From Blattabacterium sp. (Blaberus giganteus) (GTDB lineage: Bacteria; Bacteroidota; Bacteroidia; Flavobacteriales; Blattabacteriaceae): a stretch of 64,000 nucleotides of DNA. Under the pieces are notes generated by a model. It ran no database searches and had not been told where the DNA came from. It was given only the letters and a program-made list of their open reading frames with translations. A program made the translations under genes and the position numbers. Position 1 is the first letter of the stretch. The number at the start of each line of letters is the position of its first letter. This document shows, in pieces, positions 27,942 to 37,533 of this stretch. The stretch spans positions 434,001 through 498,000 of the forward strand of contig NC_017924.1 of assembly GCF_000262715.1 (NCBI RefSeq), written 5' to 3'.

Positions 27942-30900
27942 TCATTCTTCTAAACGGATATCCAATCCTAATCCTTTTAATTCATAACAAAGAACATTAA
28001 AAGATTCTGGATTGTTAGGGTCAGGCATTGGTTCTCCTTTCACAATAGATTCATAAGTTTTAGCTCTTCCAACTACATCATCGGATTTAACAGTTAAAAT
28101 CTCACGTAAAATATTGGAAGCCCCAAAAGCTTCTAAAGCCCAAACTTCCATTTCTCCAAAACGTTGACCACCAAATTGAGCTTTACCTCCTAAAGGTTGT
28201 TGAGTAATTAAAGAATAAGGTCCTATTGAACGTGCATGCATTTTATCATCTACCATATGACCTAATTTTAACATATATATCACTCCTACTGTAGCAGGTT
28301 GATCAAATCTTTCCCCCGTCCCTCCATCAAATAAATAAGTGGTTCCAAAACGAGGTATTTTCGCTTGATCTGTATGTTTGCAGATTTCTTCCATAGTGGC
28401 TCCATCAAATATAGGCGTTGAAAATTTAATATTTAATTTTTGTCCGGCCCATCCTAATACAGTTTCATATATTTGTCCTATATTCATTCTAGAAGGAACT
28501 CCTAAAGGATTTAAAACAATATCTACAGGACTTCCGTCTTTCAAAAAAGGCATATCTTCTTGTCTTAATATTCGAGCTACTACTCCTTTATTTCCGTGTC
28601 TTCCTGCCATTTTATCTCCTACTTTTAACTTTCTTTTCTTAGCAATATATACTTTAGCCATTTTTATAATTCCTGAAGGTAATTCATCCCCAACAGTGAT
28701 AAAAAATTTCTGATGTTTAAAAATGCTATTCAAATCATTTACCGCTATTTTATAATTATGTAAAATTTCTGATATAAAATTATTAATTTCTACATGATGA
28801 GTCCAATCAATAGAATGAATTCCTATATAATCCTTTATATTATTAAGTATTTTCATAGTGAATTTCATCCCTTTTTTTATAATTTCCTGTTTTTTTTCAT
28901 TAAAAATAGAACGATAACACAATTTACCATCTAAAATAGATTGTAATTTTTTAATCAATAAATTTCTAAGATCTAAAAATTTTTTTTCATATTCTTTTTC
29001 TAAACAAGCTATTTTAATCTTATCTTGAATTCTAGATGTTTTATCCTTGATACTTCTAGTAAAAAGTTTTGTATCTATAACAACTCCAAATAATGATGGA
29101 TCTGCTCTTAAAGAAGCGTCTTTAACATTCCCTGCTTTATCTCCAAAAATAGCTCTTAATAATTTTTCTTCTGGAGTAGGATCGGATTCTCCTTTTGGAG
29201 TTATTTTTCCAATAAGAATATCGCCAGGTTTAACTTCTGCTCCAACTCTTATAATTCCATTTTCATCTAAATCTTTAGTAGCCTCCTCACTAACATTCGG
29301 TATATCATTGGTAAATTCTTCCATACCTAATTTTGTATCACGAACTTCTAATGAATATTCATCTATATGAATAGAAGTAAACCAATCTTCACTTACTACT
29401 TTTTCTGAAATTAAAACAGCATCTTCGAAATTATAACCATTACATGGAATAAAAGCGGCCTTTAAATTTCTTCCTAAAGCTAGTTCTCCATTTTCTGTTG
29501 CATATCCTTCACATAAAATTTGACCTTGAATCACTTTCATTCCTTTTCTTACAATAGGTTTCAAAGTTATACATGTATTTTGATTAGTTTTTCTGAATTT
29601 GATTAAATCATAAATCTCAATTTTAGGATCAAAACTAACTAAATTTTCTTTATCTGTTTTATCATAACGAATAATTATTTTTTTTGCATCAACATATTCT
29701 ACAACTCCATTTCTTTTTGCATTAATCAATATACGAGAATCTCTTGCTACTTGTTCCTCTAACCCTGTTCCTACAACAGGAGCCTCAGGTTTTAATAATG
29801 GAACCGCTTGACGCATCATATTCGATCCCATCAAAGCTCTGTTTGCATCATCATGTTCTAAAAAAGGAATTAAAGAAGCGGATATAGAAGCGATTTGATT
29901 AGGTGCTACATCTATATAATCTACTTGATTAGGTTTAACTACAGGAAAATCACCATCTTCACGAACTATAATTCTGTCAGATAAAAAATTTCCATATTTA
30001 TCAATTGCATTAGCTTGTGCTATAATTTTACCTTCTTCTTCTTCTGCACTTAAATATTTTACTTTAGATTTTAAATCCACTTTTTGATTTGACACAATTC
30101 GATAAGGTGTCTCAACAAATCCCATATTATTTATTTTTGCAAATACAGAAAGAGAAGATATTAATCCTATGTTAGGTCCTTCTGGAGTTTCTATAGGACA
30201 TAATCTTCCATAATGAGAATAATTTACATCTCTAACTTCAAAACCTGCTCTTTCTCTAGATAATCCACCAGGACCCAATGCTGAAAGTCTTCTTTTATGA
30301 GTGATCTCAGATAAAGGATTTGTTTGGTCCATAAACTGAGATAATTGATTTGTTCCAAAAAAAGTGTTGATTACAGATGACAAAGTTTTAGCATTAATAA
30401 GATCTATAGGCATAAAAACTTCATTATCACGAACATTCATTCTTTCTCTTATAGTTCTAGACATTCTTGCCAATCCAATACTAAATTGAGTATAAAGTTG
30501 TTCTCCTACTGTTCTTACACGTCTATTAGATAAATGATCAATATCGTCGACTTCTCTTTTAGAGTTAAATAAAGCATTCAAATGTTCTACTATTGCAATA
30601 ATATCTTTTTTGGTTAAAACTAAATAATCAGGATCTATATTTAGACCAAGACGTTTATTCAAACGATATCTTCCTACAGGGCCTAAACTGTATCTAGCAT
30701 CAGAAAAAAAAAGTTTATCTATAACACCTTTAGCTGTTTCTTCATCTGGAGGCTCAGTATTTCTAAGTTGTCTATAAATATATTCTACTGCTTCTTTCTC
30801 AGAATTAGTAGAATCCTTATGTAAAGTATTATAAATAATCGAATAATCTTTTTTTCTTCCTCCTTCCTTATGTAATAAAATAGTTTTTATTTCATGATGA

Positions 30901-31769
30901 ATCATCAGATCAATATGTTCTTCTTTTAAAAGAACATTTCTATCTATAAGAATCTCGTTTTTTTCTACAGATAAAACTTCTCCTGTATCTTCGTCAACAA
31001 AATCCTCATGCCAAATTTTTAACACTCTAGCTGCTAAAGTTCTATTTAAAATATTTTTTTCGTTTCCTGCTATTTTCATTTCTTCAGCTAAATCAAATAT
31101 TTCTAATATATCTTTATCTCTTTCATATCCTATTGCACGTAGTAAAGTTGTCATAGGCAATTTTTTCTTTCTATCAATATAAGCATACATAACATTATTA
31201 ATATCTGTTGCAAATTCTATCCATGATCCTTTAAATGGAATAATTCTAGCTGAATAAAGTTTAGTTCCATTAGCATGATGGGATTGACCAAAAAAAACAC
31301 CAGGAGAACGATGTAATTGAGATACAATTACTCTTTCCGATCCATTAAAAATAAAAGAACCAGAAGGAGTCATATAAGGACATGTCCCTAAATAAACATC
31401 TTGATATACCGTTTCAAAATCTTCATGCTCAGGATCTGTACAATATAATTTTAATTTAGCTTTTAGAGGGACACTATAAGTTAACCCTCTTTCGATACAT
31501 TCTTCGATTGAATATCTCGGAGAATCTATCGAATAACCTTTAAATTCTAAAACAAAAGAATTTCTAGCATCGGAAATAGGAAAATTTTCTGTAAAAGCTT
31601 TGAATAATCCTTCGTTTTTTCTATCTTCTGGGTTCGCATCTAATTGAAAAAATTCTTTAAATGATTTGATTTGAATATCCAAAAAATCAGGATATTCCAC
31701 TTGTTTTGCTACTGATGCAAAAGTGATTCTTTCTTTTTCTATATTCACCAATTTTAATTTAATGGACAT
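27942..31769 (-). CDS. rpoB: DNA-directed RNA polymerase subunit beta
   Basis: The 1275-residue beta subunit, forming the other jaw of the active-site cleft. Seen: the rifampicin-pocket region [20 protein letters not shown] and [19 protein letters not shown], the strongly conserved [33 protein letters not shown], the C-terminal [20 protein letters not shown], and [20 protein letters not shown] at the interface with beta'. The rifampicin-pocket residues look like the sensitive wild type. It lies 24 bases after rplL and 24 bases before rpoC in the ribosomal-protein/RNA-polymerase operon. Confidence 0.98.
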   Translation of the reverse strand: MSIKLKLVNIEKERITFASVAKQVEYPDFLDIQIKSFKEFFQLDANPEDRKNEGLFKAFTENFPISDARNSFVLEFKGYSIDSPRYSIEECIERGLTYSVPLKAKLKLYCTDPEHEDFETVYQDVYLGTCPYMTPSGSFIFNGSERVIVSQLHRSPGVFFGQSHHANGTKLYSARIIPFKGSWIEFATDINNVMYAYIDRKKKLPMTTLLRAIGYERDKDILEIFDLAEEMKIAGNEKNILNRTLAARVLKIWHEDFVDEDTGEVLSVEKNEILIDRNVLLKEEHIDLMIHHEIKTILLHKEGGRKKDYSIIYNTLHKDSTNSEKEAVEYIYRQLRNTEPPDEETAKGVIDKLFFSDARYSLGPVGRYRLNKRLGLNIDPDYLVLTKKDIIAIVEHLNALFNSKREVDDIDHLSNRRVRTVGEQLYTQFSIGLARMSRTIRERMNVRDNEVFMPIDLINAKTLSSVINTFFGTNQLSQFMDQTNPLSEITHKRRLSALGPGGLSRERAGFEVRDVNYSHYGRLCPIETPEGPNIGLISSLSVFAKINNMGFVETPYRIVSNQKVDLKSKVKYLSAEEEEGKIIAQANAIDKYGNFLSDRIIVREDGDFPVVKPNQVDYIDVAPNQIASISASLIPFLEHDDANRALMGSNMMRQAVPLLKPEAPVVGTGLEEQVARDSRILINAKRNGVVEYVDAKKIIIRYDKTDKENLVSFDPKIEIYDLIKFRKTNQNTCITLKPIVRKGMKVIQGQILCEGYATENGELALGRNLKAAFIPCNGYNFEDAVLISEKVVSEDWFTSIHIDEYSLEVRDTKLGMEEFTNDIPNVSEEATKDLDENGIIRVGAEVKPGDILIGKITPKGESDPTPEEKLLRAIFGDKAGNVKDASLRADPSLFGVVIDTKLFTRSIKDKTSRIQDKIKIACLEKEYEKKFLDLRNLLIKKLQSILDGKLCYRSIFNEKKQEIIKKGMKFTMKILNNIKDYIGIHSIDWTHHVEINNFISEILHNYKIAVNDLNSIFKHQKFFITVGDELPSGIIKMAKVYIAKKRKLKVGDKMAGRHGNKGVVARILRQEDMPFLKDGSPVDIVLNPLGVPSRMNIGQIYETVLGWAGQKLNIKFSTPIFDGATMEEICKHTDQAKIPRFGTTYLFDGGTGERFDQPATVGVIYMLKLGHMVDDKMHARSIGPYSLITQQPLGGKAQFGGQRFGEMEVWALEAFGASNILREILTVKSDDVVGRAKTYESIVKGEPMPDPNNPESFNVLCYELKGLGLDIRLEE

Positions 31770-31793
31770 TTTTTTTTTAAAAATGTAAATTTT

Positions 31794-32165
31794 TTATTTT
31801 AATTCAATTTCAGCTCCTATTTCTTCAAATTTATTTTTTAAATCTTCTGCTTCTTTTTTGTTTATAGATTCTTTAATCACACTGGGAATATTATCTACTA
31901 AATCTTTAGACTCTTTGAGTCCTTTTCCAGTAATTTCTTTAACTAATTTTACTACAGATAATTTAGAATTTCCAGATGATTTCAAAATTATGTTAAAAAC
32001 ACTTTTTTCCTCTTTTTCATAGGTTTTTTCTTTTTTAGATAAAGTATTTTCTATTTGAACTGAAGGAGCTGGTTCTATTCCATATTCTTTTTTTAAAATA
32101 GTAGCTAATTCATTAACTTGTTTTACAGTTAAATTAACCAATTGTTCTGCTATCTTTTCTATCAT
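31794..32165 (-). CDS. rplL: 50S ribosomal protein L7/L12
   Basis: A 123-residue stalk protein that recruits translation factors as dimers on L10. Seen: an N-terminal dimerisation helix (IAEQLVNLTVKQVNELATIL), a hinge region that is Lys/Glu-rich rather than the usual Ala-rich (EKTYEKEEKSV), and the C-terminal domain ILKSSGNSKLSVVKLVKEIT followed by GLKESKDLVDNIPSVIKESI. The Ala-poor hinge probably reflects AT mutation pressure. It sits between rplJ (46-base gap) and rpoB. Confidence 0.95.
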   Translation of the reverse strand: MIEKIAEQLVNLTVKQVNELATILKKEYGIEPAPSVQIENTLSKKEKTYEKEEKSVFNIILKSSGNSKLSVVKLVKEITGKGLKESKDLVDNIPSVIKESINKKEAEDLKNKFEEIGAEIELK

Positions 32166-32211
32166 TTTTTTATTTATTTTTTAAAGTATAATAGTAATTC
32201 ATAGGAAATTT

Positions 32212-32763
32212 TTATTCTTTCATAACTTTATAAGAAGATAAAGACTTTAAAACTTCACATATTTTATATTTTGTTGAATTTAAAAGAGATGAAACAATAT
32301 CTTTGATTGAAAATTGAAGTACATTTAAAATTTCAGTTATGATATCTTCCTTAGACTTAATATGTAATAATAGGTTTAAATCTTTATTTCCACCAAAATA
32401 AAAAGATTCTTGTGCATAAGCTCCTTTTAAATAAGGTTTATCAATTTTTTCCTGAATGTGAAAATTTTTTATAATTTTTGAAGAAACATTCAAAACATTC
32501 AAATTTGAAAATAATATAGTTGTATTTCCATTCAAAATCGGAAAAAAAGAATCAAATTTTTTATTTTTTATTTTATTTATAGCTTTTTTTAACAAAGTAT
32601 TTTTTACCATTTTCATTCTAATACTATGTTCATGAAAATTTTTTCTTAAAGCAGATATTTGATTAGAATTTAAATCGGACATATCCATCAAATATATTGT
32701 CTCGTTATTCGATAAAATGGAAACTAATTTCAACAATTCTTTTTTTTTATTTTTTTTATTCAT
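32212..32763 (-). CDS. rplJ: 50S ribosomal protein L10
   Basis: L10 anchors L7/L12 dimers to the ribosomal stalk base. The 183-residue protein begins with the N-terminal rRNA-binding domain (ELLKLVSILSNNETIYLMDM, then ISALRKNFHEHSIRMKMVKN) and ends in a helical L12-binding tail. Sequence divergence is higher than for L11 and L1, with many Asn/Lys/Ile replacements, but the order of conserved segments and the neighbours rplA and rplL make the identity firm. Its start overlaps the rplA stop by 4 bases, implying coupled translation. Confidence 0.93.
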   Translation of the reverse strand: MNKKNKKKELLKLVSILSNNETIYLMDMSDLNSNQISALRKNFHEHSIRMKMVKNTLLKKAINKIKNKKFDSFFPILNGNTTILFSNLNVLNVSSKIIKNFHIQEKIDKPYLKGAYAQESFYFGGNKDLNLLLHIKSKEDIITEILNVLQFSIKDIVSSLLNSTKYKICEVLKSLSSYKVMKE

Positions 32764-33455
32764 TTGTTCACAAAACTTTTTAAATCTAATGGAATCCCAT
32801 AACTCATGGTACTAGATAAATAAATACTTTTGATATAAGATCCTTTAGATGTAGAAGGTTTATTCCTAACAATTATTTTCATAAACTTTTCTAAATTATC
32901 TAATAAATATTTATGTGAAAATGAAACTTTTCCTACTGAAGCATGAACAATTCCATAACGATCTGCTTTGAAGGTTATTTTTCCAGATTTAATTTCTTCT
33001 ATAGATTTTTCTGGATTTATGGAAACAGTTTCCATTTTAGGATTTGGCATTAATCCCTTAGGACCCAATATTTTTCCTATTGTTCCCAATTGATTCATTA
33101 CAGAAGGAGTGGCAACAATAACATCTACATCTGTCCATCCAGATTTAATTTTTTCAATATATTTTAATCCAACGTAATCCGCTCCTGCTTTTTTCGCTTC
33201 AGATTCTTTATTTTTAGGAACCAAAGCTAAAATACAAACATTTTTACCTGTTCCATGAGGAAGCAAAACTGTACCTCTTACCACTTGATGTGGTAAACGA
33301 ATATCTATACCAAGACGAACAGAAATATCAACAGAAGCATCAAATTTTACAAAATCAATTTCTTTAATAAGAAATATTGCTTCTTCTAAAGAATACTTTT
33401 TTTTATAAATTTTATCTATAATTTTCTTTTTATTTTTAGTTAATTTTTTTGACAT
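32760..33455 (-). CDS. rplA: 50S ribosomal protein L1
   Basis: An L1-stalk protein binding 23S rRNA and, in many bacteria, its own mRNA as autorepressor. Seen: FDASVDISVRLGIDIRLPHQ, VRGTVLLPHGTGK, ATPSVMNQLGTIGKILGPKG with LMPNPK following, and the C-terminal GSYIKSIYLSSTMSYGIPLD. I start at ATG 33455 (MSKKLTKNKKK, about 231 residues), matching the family N-terminus; a TTG 11 codons upstream (33488) would overlap rplK. It overlaps rplJ by 4 bases. Confidence 0.96.
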   Translation of the reverse strand: MSKKLTKNKKKIIDKIYKKKYSLEEAIFLIKEIDFVKFDASVDISVRLGIDIRLPHQVVRGTVLLPHGTGKNVCILALVPKNKESEAKKAGADYVGLKYIEKIKSGWTDVDVIVATPSVMNQLGTIGKILGPKGLMPNPKMETVSINPEKSIEEIKSGKITFKADRYGIVHASVGKVSFSHKYLLDNLEKFMKIIVRNKPSTSKGSYIKSIYLSSTMSYGIPLDLKSFVNK

Positions 33456-33477
33456 ACTGTATAAATGAAGTTTTGTT

Positions 33478-33918
33478 TTAACTATCAATAATTTCTATTC
33501 CCATAGATCTAGCAGTTCCGGATACCATAGAGATAGCGGATTCTATAGAAAAACAATTAAAATCTTCCATTTTATTCTTCGCAATCATTTTAATTTCATT
33601 TAAACTTATTTTTCCTATTTTAGAACGATTAGATTCTTTGGATCCTTTTTCTTTTTTCACTATATTCAACAATTGAATAGAAACCGGAGGTCTTTTAATT
33701 GAAAAAGAAAATGATTTATCTTCATACACTGTTATTACTACAGGACAGATTTCTCCTATTTTATCTTGAGTAACAGAATTATATTGTTTACAAAACTCCA
33801 TAATATTGACTCCAGAACTTCCCAAAATAGGACCTATAGGAGGGGCGGGACTCGCTTTTCCTCCATTTATTTTCTGTATTTTAATTTTTTTAATCACTTT
33901 TTTATTTGTTCTAATCAT
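33478..33918 (-). CDS. rplK: 50S ribosomal protein L11
   Basis: A 146-residue protein of the GTPase-associated centre, binding 23S rRNA near L10. Seen: GGKASPAPPIGPILGSSGVN near residue 19 (the Pro-rich switch), FCKQYNSVTQDKIGEICPVV and the C-terminal rRNA-binding domain ending AISMVSGTARSMGIEIID. It lies 7 bases after nusG and about 22 bases before rplA in the conserved secE-nusG-rplK-rplA-rplJ-rplL order. Confidence 0.97.
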   Translation of the reverse strand: MIRTNKKVIKKIKIQKINGGKASPAPPIGPILGSSGVNIMEFCKQYNSVTQDKIGEICPVVITVYEDKSFSFSIKRPPVSIQLLNIVKKEKGSKESNRSKIGKISLNEIKMIAKNKMEDFNCFSIESAISMVSGTARSMGIEIIDS

Positions 33919-33925
33919 GATTTTA

Positions 33926-34480
33926 TTAAATTTTTTCTATTTGTGTAAAATTCAATTCTAATGGAGTTTTTCTTCCAAAAATTAAAACAGCTAATTCTAA
34001 TTTTCTTTTCTCTTCATGAATTTTTTCAATTGTACCATTGAATCCTGTAAAAGGACCATCTATTACTTTAATTGTTTCTCCTACTACAAAAGGAATACTA
34101 ATATTTTCATAACTTTCAGAAAGTTGATCTATTTTCCCTAACATTTTATTTACTTCTTCTTTTCTCATAGGAATAGGAGTTGCGGAAGCTCCTTTCCCTT
34201 CACTTAAAAAATTTATAACACCTGGAACATTTTTTATTGCATGAGCCGCTTCTCCTTCTAAATTTGCTTCGACCATGACATATCCAGGATAATGAACTTT
34301 TTCTCTATGAATTTTTTTTCCTTTTCTCATTTGTATTACTTTTTCTATAGGGACTAATACTTTTCCTATATGTTCCTGAAATCCATTATCTCTAATTTCA
34401 TTCTCGATATATGATTTCACCTTATTTTCTTGTCCACTCATAGTTTTTATTACATACCATTTTCTTTCCAAATCACTCAT
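33926..34480 (-). CDS. nusG: transcription termination/antitermination factor NusG
   Basis: A universal elongation factor that clamps RNA polymerase and couples it to the ribosome or Rho. The 184-residue protein has an NGN domain (KWYVIKTMSGQENKVKSYIE, then KVHYPGYVMVEANLEG with the typical PGYV) and a C-terminal KOW domain (VGETIKVIDGPFTGFNGTIE). The start overlaps the secE stop by 4 bases. Layout and length are normal for Bacteroidetes NusG. Confidence 0.96.
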   Translation of the reverse strand: MSDLERKWYVIKTMSGQENKVKSYIENEIRDNGFQEHIGKVLVPIEKVIQMRKGKKIHREKVHYPGYVMVEANLEGEAAHAIKNVPGVINFLSEGKGASATPIPMRKEEVNKMLGKIDQLSESYENISIPFVVGETIKVIDGPFTGFNGTIEKIHEEKRKLELAVLIFGRKTPLELNFTQIEKI

Positions 34481-34662
34481 AAAGAAAATAATTTTTTAAT
34501 CAAAAAAATGAAAAAACCATCAACTCCATATAAAAATATGGATAAGATCATAGAGAGAAAAGAAATGATCATTGTTATTATTTGTAAATCCTCCCATTTA
34601 GGCCATGTTATACAATGAAAAAATTCGTTATAAATTTCTAAAAAAAAATTATTTTTTTTCAT
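34477..34662 (-). CDS. secE: preprotein translocase subunit SecE
   Basis: A 61-residue short-form SecE. An amphipathic helix carrying the conserved EFFHCITWPKWEDLQ (family EExKVTWPxxxE) is followed by a single transmembrane helix (about residues 29-55). SecE clamps the two halves of SecY in the inner membrane. Its position between tRNA-Trp and nusG is the standard bacterial arrangement. Because it is so short, the identification relies on the TWPKWEDL motif and the neighbours. Confidence 0.93.
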   Translation of the reverse strand: MKKNNFFLEIYNEFFHCITWPKWEDLQIITMIISFLSMILSIFLYGVDGFFIFLIKKLFSL

Positions 34663-34686
34663 GCATATATGTATGAATAATCAATG

Positions 34687-34759
34687 CACGGACGGTAAGA
34701 ATCGAACTTACGACCTTCGGTTTTGGAGACCGATGCTCTACCAACTGAGCTACATCCGT
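34687..34759 (-). tRNA. tRNA-Trp (anticodon CCA)
   Basis: Acceptor stem ACGGATG / CGTCCGT (one G-T pair), D-arm AGCTCAGTTGGT, anticodon stem-loop TCGGT-CTCCAAA-ACCGA (anticodon CCA), T-arm GTAAG-TTCGATT-CTTAC, discriminator G. No CCA is encoded at the 3' end. It sits between tuf and secE, as in other Bacteroidetes. Confidence 0.96.
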
Positions 34760-34789
34760 TTGCAATTCAAATTATGTTTTTCAAATCAA

Positions 34790-35977
34790 TCAATCTATTA
34801 TATGAATTACTTGTCCCGCACCTACCGTTTTTCCTCCTTCACGAATAGCAAAACGTAAATTCTCACTTAATGCTATCGGTTGATGTAATTCAACCTCCAT
34901 AGAAATATTATCGCCCGGCATAACCATTTCTATTCCATTTGGAAGATGAATCTCCCCTGTAACATCTGTAGTTCTCAAGTAAAATTGAGGACGATATTTA
35001 TTATGAAAAGGGGTATGTCTTCCACCTTCTTCTTTTGTAAGAATGTATACTTCCGCTTTAAATTTTTTATGAGGAGTTACAGATCCCGGTTTTCCTATAA
35101 CCATTCCTCTTTTGATATCTTTTTTTTCTATTCCACGTAACAACAATCCTACATTGTCTCCTGCTTGTCCTTTATCTAAAATTTTTCTAAACATTTCAAC
35201 TCCTGTTACGGTAGATGATAATTTATTTTCTCCCATTCCAATAATATCTACTAAATCTCCTGTGTTAATAATTCCACTCTCAATACGACCTGTTGCTACT
35301 GTTCCTCTTCCAGTTATAGTAAAAACGTCTTCTACAGGCATCAAAAAAGGTTTTTCCATTTCACGAATGGGTTCAGGAATATAATCATCCAATATTTTCA
35401 TCAAATCTTTTATTTTTTCTACCCATTTTTTTTCTCCATTTAAAGCGCCTAAAGCTGATCCTTGTATAATAGGAATATTTTCTCCATCATATTCATACTT
35501 GGAAAGTAACTCTCTAATTTCCATTTCTACTAATTCTAATAATTCTAGATCATCCACTTGATCTACTTTATTCATAAATACTACAATTTTTGGAACGCCT
35601 ACTTGTCTAGACAATAATATATGTTCTCTAGTTTGAGGCATAGGTCCATCTGTAGCCGCTACAACTAAAATCGCTCCATCCATTTGAGCCGCTCCTGTGA
35701 TCATATTTTTAACATAATCGGCATGTCCAGGACAATCTACATGTGCGTAATGTCTTTTTTCGGTTTCATATTCTACATGAGATGTATTAATGGTGATTCC
35801 TCTTTCTTTTTCTTCAGGAGCATTATCTATTGCATCAAAACTTTTCTCTTCTGCTAAACCAATTTCTGATAATACCTTTGTAATTGCAGCAGTTAGAGTG
35901 GTTTTTCCATGATCAACATGACCTGTGGTTCCTATATTTACATGCGGTTTGTTTCGTTTAAATCTTTCTTTTGCCAT
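34790..35977 (-). CDS. tuf: elongation factor Tu
   Basis: The GTPase that delivers aminoacyl-tRNA to the ribosome. The 395-residue protein has G1 [11 protein letters not shown] near residue 19, the G2 effector [14 protein letters not shown] near 59, G3 [20 protein letters not shown] near 82, G4 NKVD near 137, and the beta-barrel domains ending in [14 protein letters not shown]. The protein sequence is highly conserved, as expected for the most abundant protein. It lies downstream of four tRNA genes and upstream of tRNA-Trp and secE, so its mRNA is probably released by tRNA processing on both sides. Confidence 0.98.
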   Translation of the reverse strand: MAKERFKRNKPHVNIGTTGHVDHGKTTLTAAITKVLSEIGLAEEKSFDAIDNAPEEKERGITINTSHVEYETEKRHYAHVDCPGHADYVKNMITGAAQMDGAILVVAATDGPMPQTREHILLSRQVGVPKIVVFMNKVDQVDDLELLELVEMEIRELLSKYEYDGENIPIIQGSALGALNGEKKWVEKIKDLMKILDDYIPEPIREMEKPFLMPVEDVFTITGRGTVATGRIESGIINTGDLVDIIGMGENKLSSTVTGVEMFRKILDKGQAGDNVGLLLRGIEKKDIKRGMVIGKPGSVTPHKKFKAEVYILTKEEGGRHTPFHNKYRPQFYLRTTDVTGEIHLPNGIEMVMPGDNISMEVELHQPIALSENLRFAIREGGKTVGAGQVIHIID

Positions 35978-36010
35978 GATAAAATTATTAAAAATATTTC
36001 TTTTTTAATA

Positions 36011-36082
<72 letters not shown>

Positions 36083-36134
36083 CATACTAATTCTTATATT
36101 TTTATCCGATTCATATATAAATAAATCATATAAG

Positions 36135-36207
36135 AGCGGAAGACGGGATTCGAACCCGCGACATTCAACTTGGAAGGCTGATGCTCTACCAACTGAGCTA
36201 CTTCCGC
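36135..36207 (-). tRNA. tRNA-Gly (anticodon UCC)
   Basis: Acceptor stem GCGGAAG / CTTCCGC, D-arm AGCTCAGTTGGT, anticodon stem-loop TCAGC-CTTCCAA-GTTGA (anticodon TCC), T-arm CGGG-TTCGAAT-CCCG, discriminator T. No encoded CCA. It is the third tRNA in the cluster upstream of tuf. Confidence 0.95.
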
Positions 36208-36211
36208 AATA

Positions 36212-36295
36212 TGGGGAGAGCAGGATTTGAACCTGCGAAGGCAAAGCCAACAGATTTACAGTCTGTCCTCGTTAACCAAACTTGAGTATCTCCCC
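36212..36295 (-). tRNA. tRNA-Tyr (anticodon GUA)
   Basis: A class II tRNA with a long variable arm. Acceptor stem GGGGAGA / TCTCCCC, D-arm ACTCAAGTTTGGTT, anticodon stem-loop CAGA-CTGTAAA-TCTG (anticodon GTA), variable arm TTGGCTTTGCC, T-arm GCAGG-TTCAAAT-CCTGC, discriminator A. It is 84 bases and the second tRNA in the cluster. Confidence 0.95.
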
Positions 36296-36298
36296 AAA

Positions 36299-36372
36299 AG
36301 CCGATGGAGGGATTCGAACCCACGACCCCGAGATTACAAATCACGTGCTCTGACCAACTGAGCTACACCGGC
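36299..36372 (-). tRNA. tRNA-Thr (anticodon UGU)
   Basis: Acceptor stem GCCGGTG / CATCGGC (one G-T pair), D-arm AGCTCAGTTGGTC, anticodon stem-loop CGTGA-TTTGTAA-TCTCG (anticodon TGT), T-arm GTGGG-TTCGAAT-CCCTC, discriminator T. There is a U-U mismatch in the middle of the anticodon stem and another in the T-stem. These look like drift in an otherwise normal cloverleaf. It is the first gene after the predicted promoter at 36413-36443. Confidence 0.93.
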
Positions 36373-36412
36373 TATTCAGATTTGATTCGTAATAATGAAA
36401 ATCAAGGCGATA

Positions 36413-36443
36413 CAAATCTATAGAGATTTTTATAATTCTCAAA
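36413..36443 (-). promoter_or_regulatory. promoter of the tRNA-tuf-secE-nusG-rpl-rpoBC unit
   Basis: On the minus strand TTTG (36440-36443), 19 bases, then TAGATTTG (36413-36420). This matches the Bacteroidetes primary-sigma consensus TTTG-N17-20-TAnnTTTG at both elements. Transcription would start near 36406, about 35 bases before tRNA-Thr(UGU). It is the best two-element match seen in the window, fitting the high demand for tRNAs and EF-Tu. Confidence 0.6.
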
Positions 36444-36467
36444 AAAATAATAAATCTTATAAAATTT

Positions 36468-37130
36468 TTACATTTGTATTGCCTTTTTAATTTTATGTTT
36501 AAACATGAATAATAAAAGTACACCAATGGATATTACAAGATCAGATAAATTAAAAACGGGTTTAAAAAATTGAAAATTATAACCTCCAAAAAATGGAACC
36601 CAATGAGGAATATAAGTATCTATTATAGGTAAATAAAACATGTCAACAACACATCCTTCCATCAAAGAAGCGTATCCTTCTGTATGATTTTTTTTAAGAT
36701 GAAAAATATTAGAATTTATTTTAGATATTCCAAAATAAGGAACCCATTTTTTAGATTCTTGACTATAAATTGTACCTGAATCAAATAATAATCCATATAA
36801 AGCACTATCCAAAAAATTTCCCATAGCACCTGACAAAATTAAACTAATAGGGATAGTCAAATATTTAGAAGATCCTTTCTTAATATTTCTATAAAGAAAA
36901 ATAGAAATCAAAAAAACTAAAAAAAGTCGAAAAATACTCAATAATCTTTTTCCATGATATCCTCCTACAAAATTAATACCATAAGCCATTCCTGGATTTT
37001 CTACAAAAAGAATTCGGAAGAAAGAAAGTATAGAAATTCCACTTCCTAATTCAAAATGAGTTTTAATATAAACCTTTAAAATTTGATCTATTGACAATAC
37101 AGAAAAAATAATGAAAAAGAATTTTTTCAA
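36468..37130 (-). CDS. lspA: lipoprotein signal peptidase (signal peptidase II)
   Basis: An inner-membrane aspartyl peptidase that cleaves prolipoproteins before the lipidated Cys. Seen: VLSIDQILKVYIKTHF near residue 11, VENPGMAYG near 48, SGAMGNFLDSA near 104, and catalytic Asp residues in CVVDMFYLP near 163 and FNLSDLVIS near 195. The 220-residue size, with an insertion between helices 3 and 4, is the Bacteroidetes form. The start appears to be TTG at 37130, since no ATG occurs before MAYG. It lies 4 bases after the TraR/DksA gene. Clients in the window include LptE and the Asn-rich lipoprotein. Confidence 0.93.
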   Translation of the reverse strand: MKKFFFIIFSVLSIDQILKVYIKTHFELGSGISILSFFRILFVENPGMAYGINFVGGYHGKRLLSIFRLFLVFLISIFLYRNIKKGSSKYLTIPISLILSGAMGNFLDSALYGLLFDSGTIYSQESKKWVPYFGISKINSNIFHLKKNHTEGYASLMEGCVVDMFYLPIIDTYIPHWVPFFGGYNFQFFKPVFNLSDLVISIGVLLLFMFKHKIKKAIQM

Positions 37131-37134
37131 GAAT

Positions 37135-37533
37135 CTATTTATTTATTTTTTCAATCAATTTTTTCCCTTCAATACTTAAAGTAGTATGAGGAACAGCCAT
37201 GAGACGTTCTTTAGGAATTAATTTTTTGGTGATACGACAAATTCCATAATCTTGATTTTCTACTCTAATTAAAGCGGAATTTAAACTTTTTATAAATTTT
37301 TGTAAATGTTCCACAATTTGAGCATTTTGTTCCTTACTCAAAGTTTCTGATCCATCATCAAAAGCTTTGAAAGTAGAAGAAGTATCATCTGTTCCATTAT
37401 TTTTATCATTAGAAAATGATTCCTTAAAAATTGATAAATCTTTTTTTACTTTTTTCAATTTTTCAAGTATAAGTTTACGAAATTCTTTCCTTTCTTCCAT
37501 AGAATATCTTTTTTGTTTTACTTGTCCTTTCAT
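37135..37533 (-). CDS. TraR/DksA-family protein (flavobacterial type)
   Basis: A 132-residue protein with an N-terminal coiled coil (about 15-100, rich in Lys/Glu and ending LIRVENQDYGICRITKKLIP) and a C-terminal remnant of the DksA zinc finger in which only one Cys (GICRITKKL) is left. Flavobacterial homologues also keep the GICxxTGKLIPKERLxAVPH sequence without the four-Cys site. The family binds the RNA polymerase secondary channel; whether this one does is inferred. The ATG overlaps the ileS stop (ATGA, 4 bases), and lspA follows. ileS-traR-lspA is the usual flavobacterial order. Confidence 0.88.
   Translation of the reverse strand: MKGQVKQKRYSMEERKEFRKLILEKLKKVKKDLSIFKESFSNDKNNGTDDTSSTFKAFDDGSETLSKEQNAQIVEHLQKFIKSLNSALIRVENQDYGICRITKKLIPKERLMAVPHTTLSIEGKKLIEKINK

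Noticed and set aside
34661..34858. 65-codon frame across tRNA-Trp and the end of tuf
   Set aside because: It is antisense to tRNA-Trp and tuf, and its KNRTYDLRFWRP-like tail is the usual artefact of reading the complement of a tRNA.
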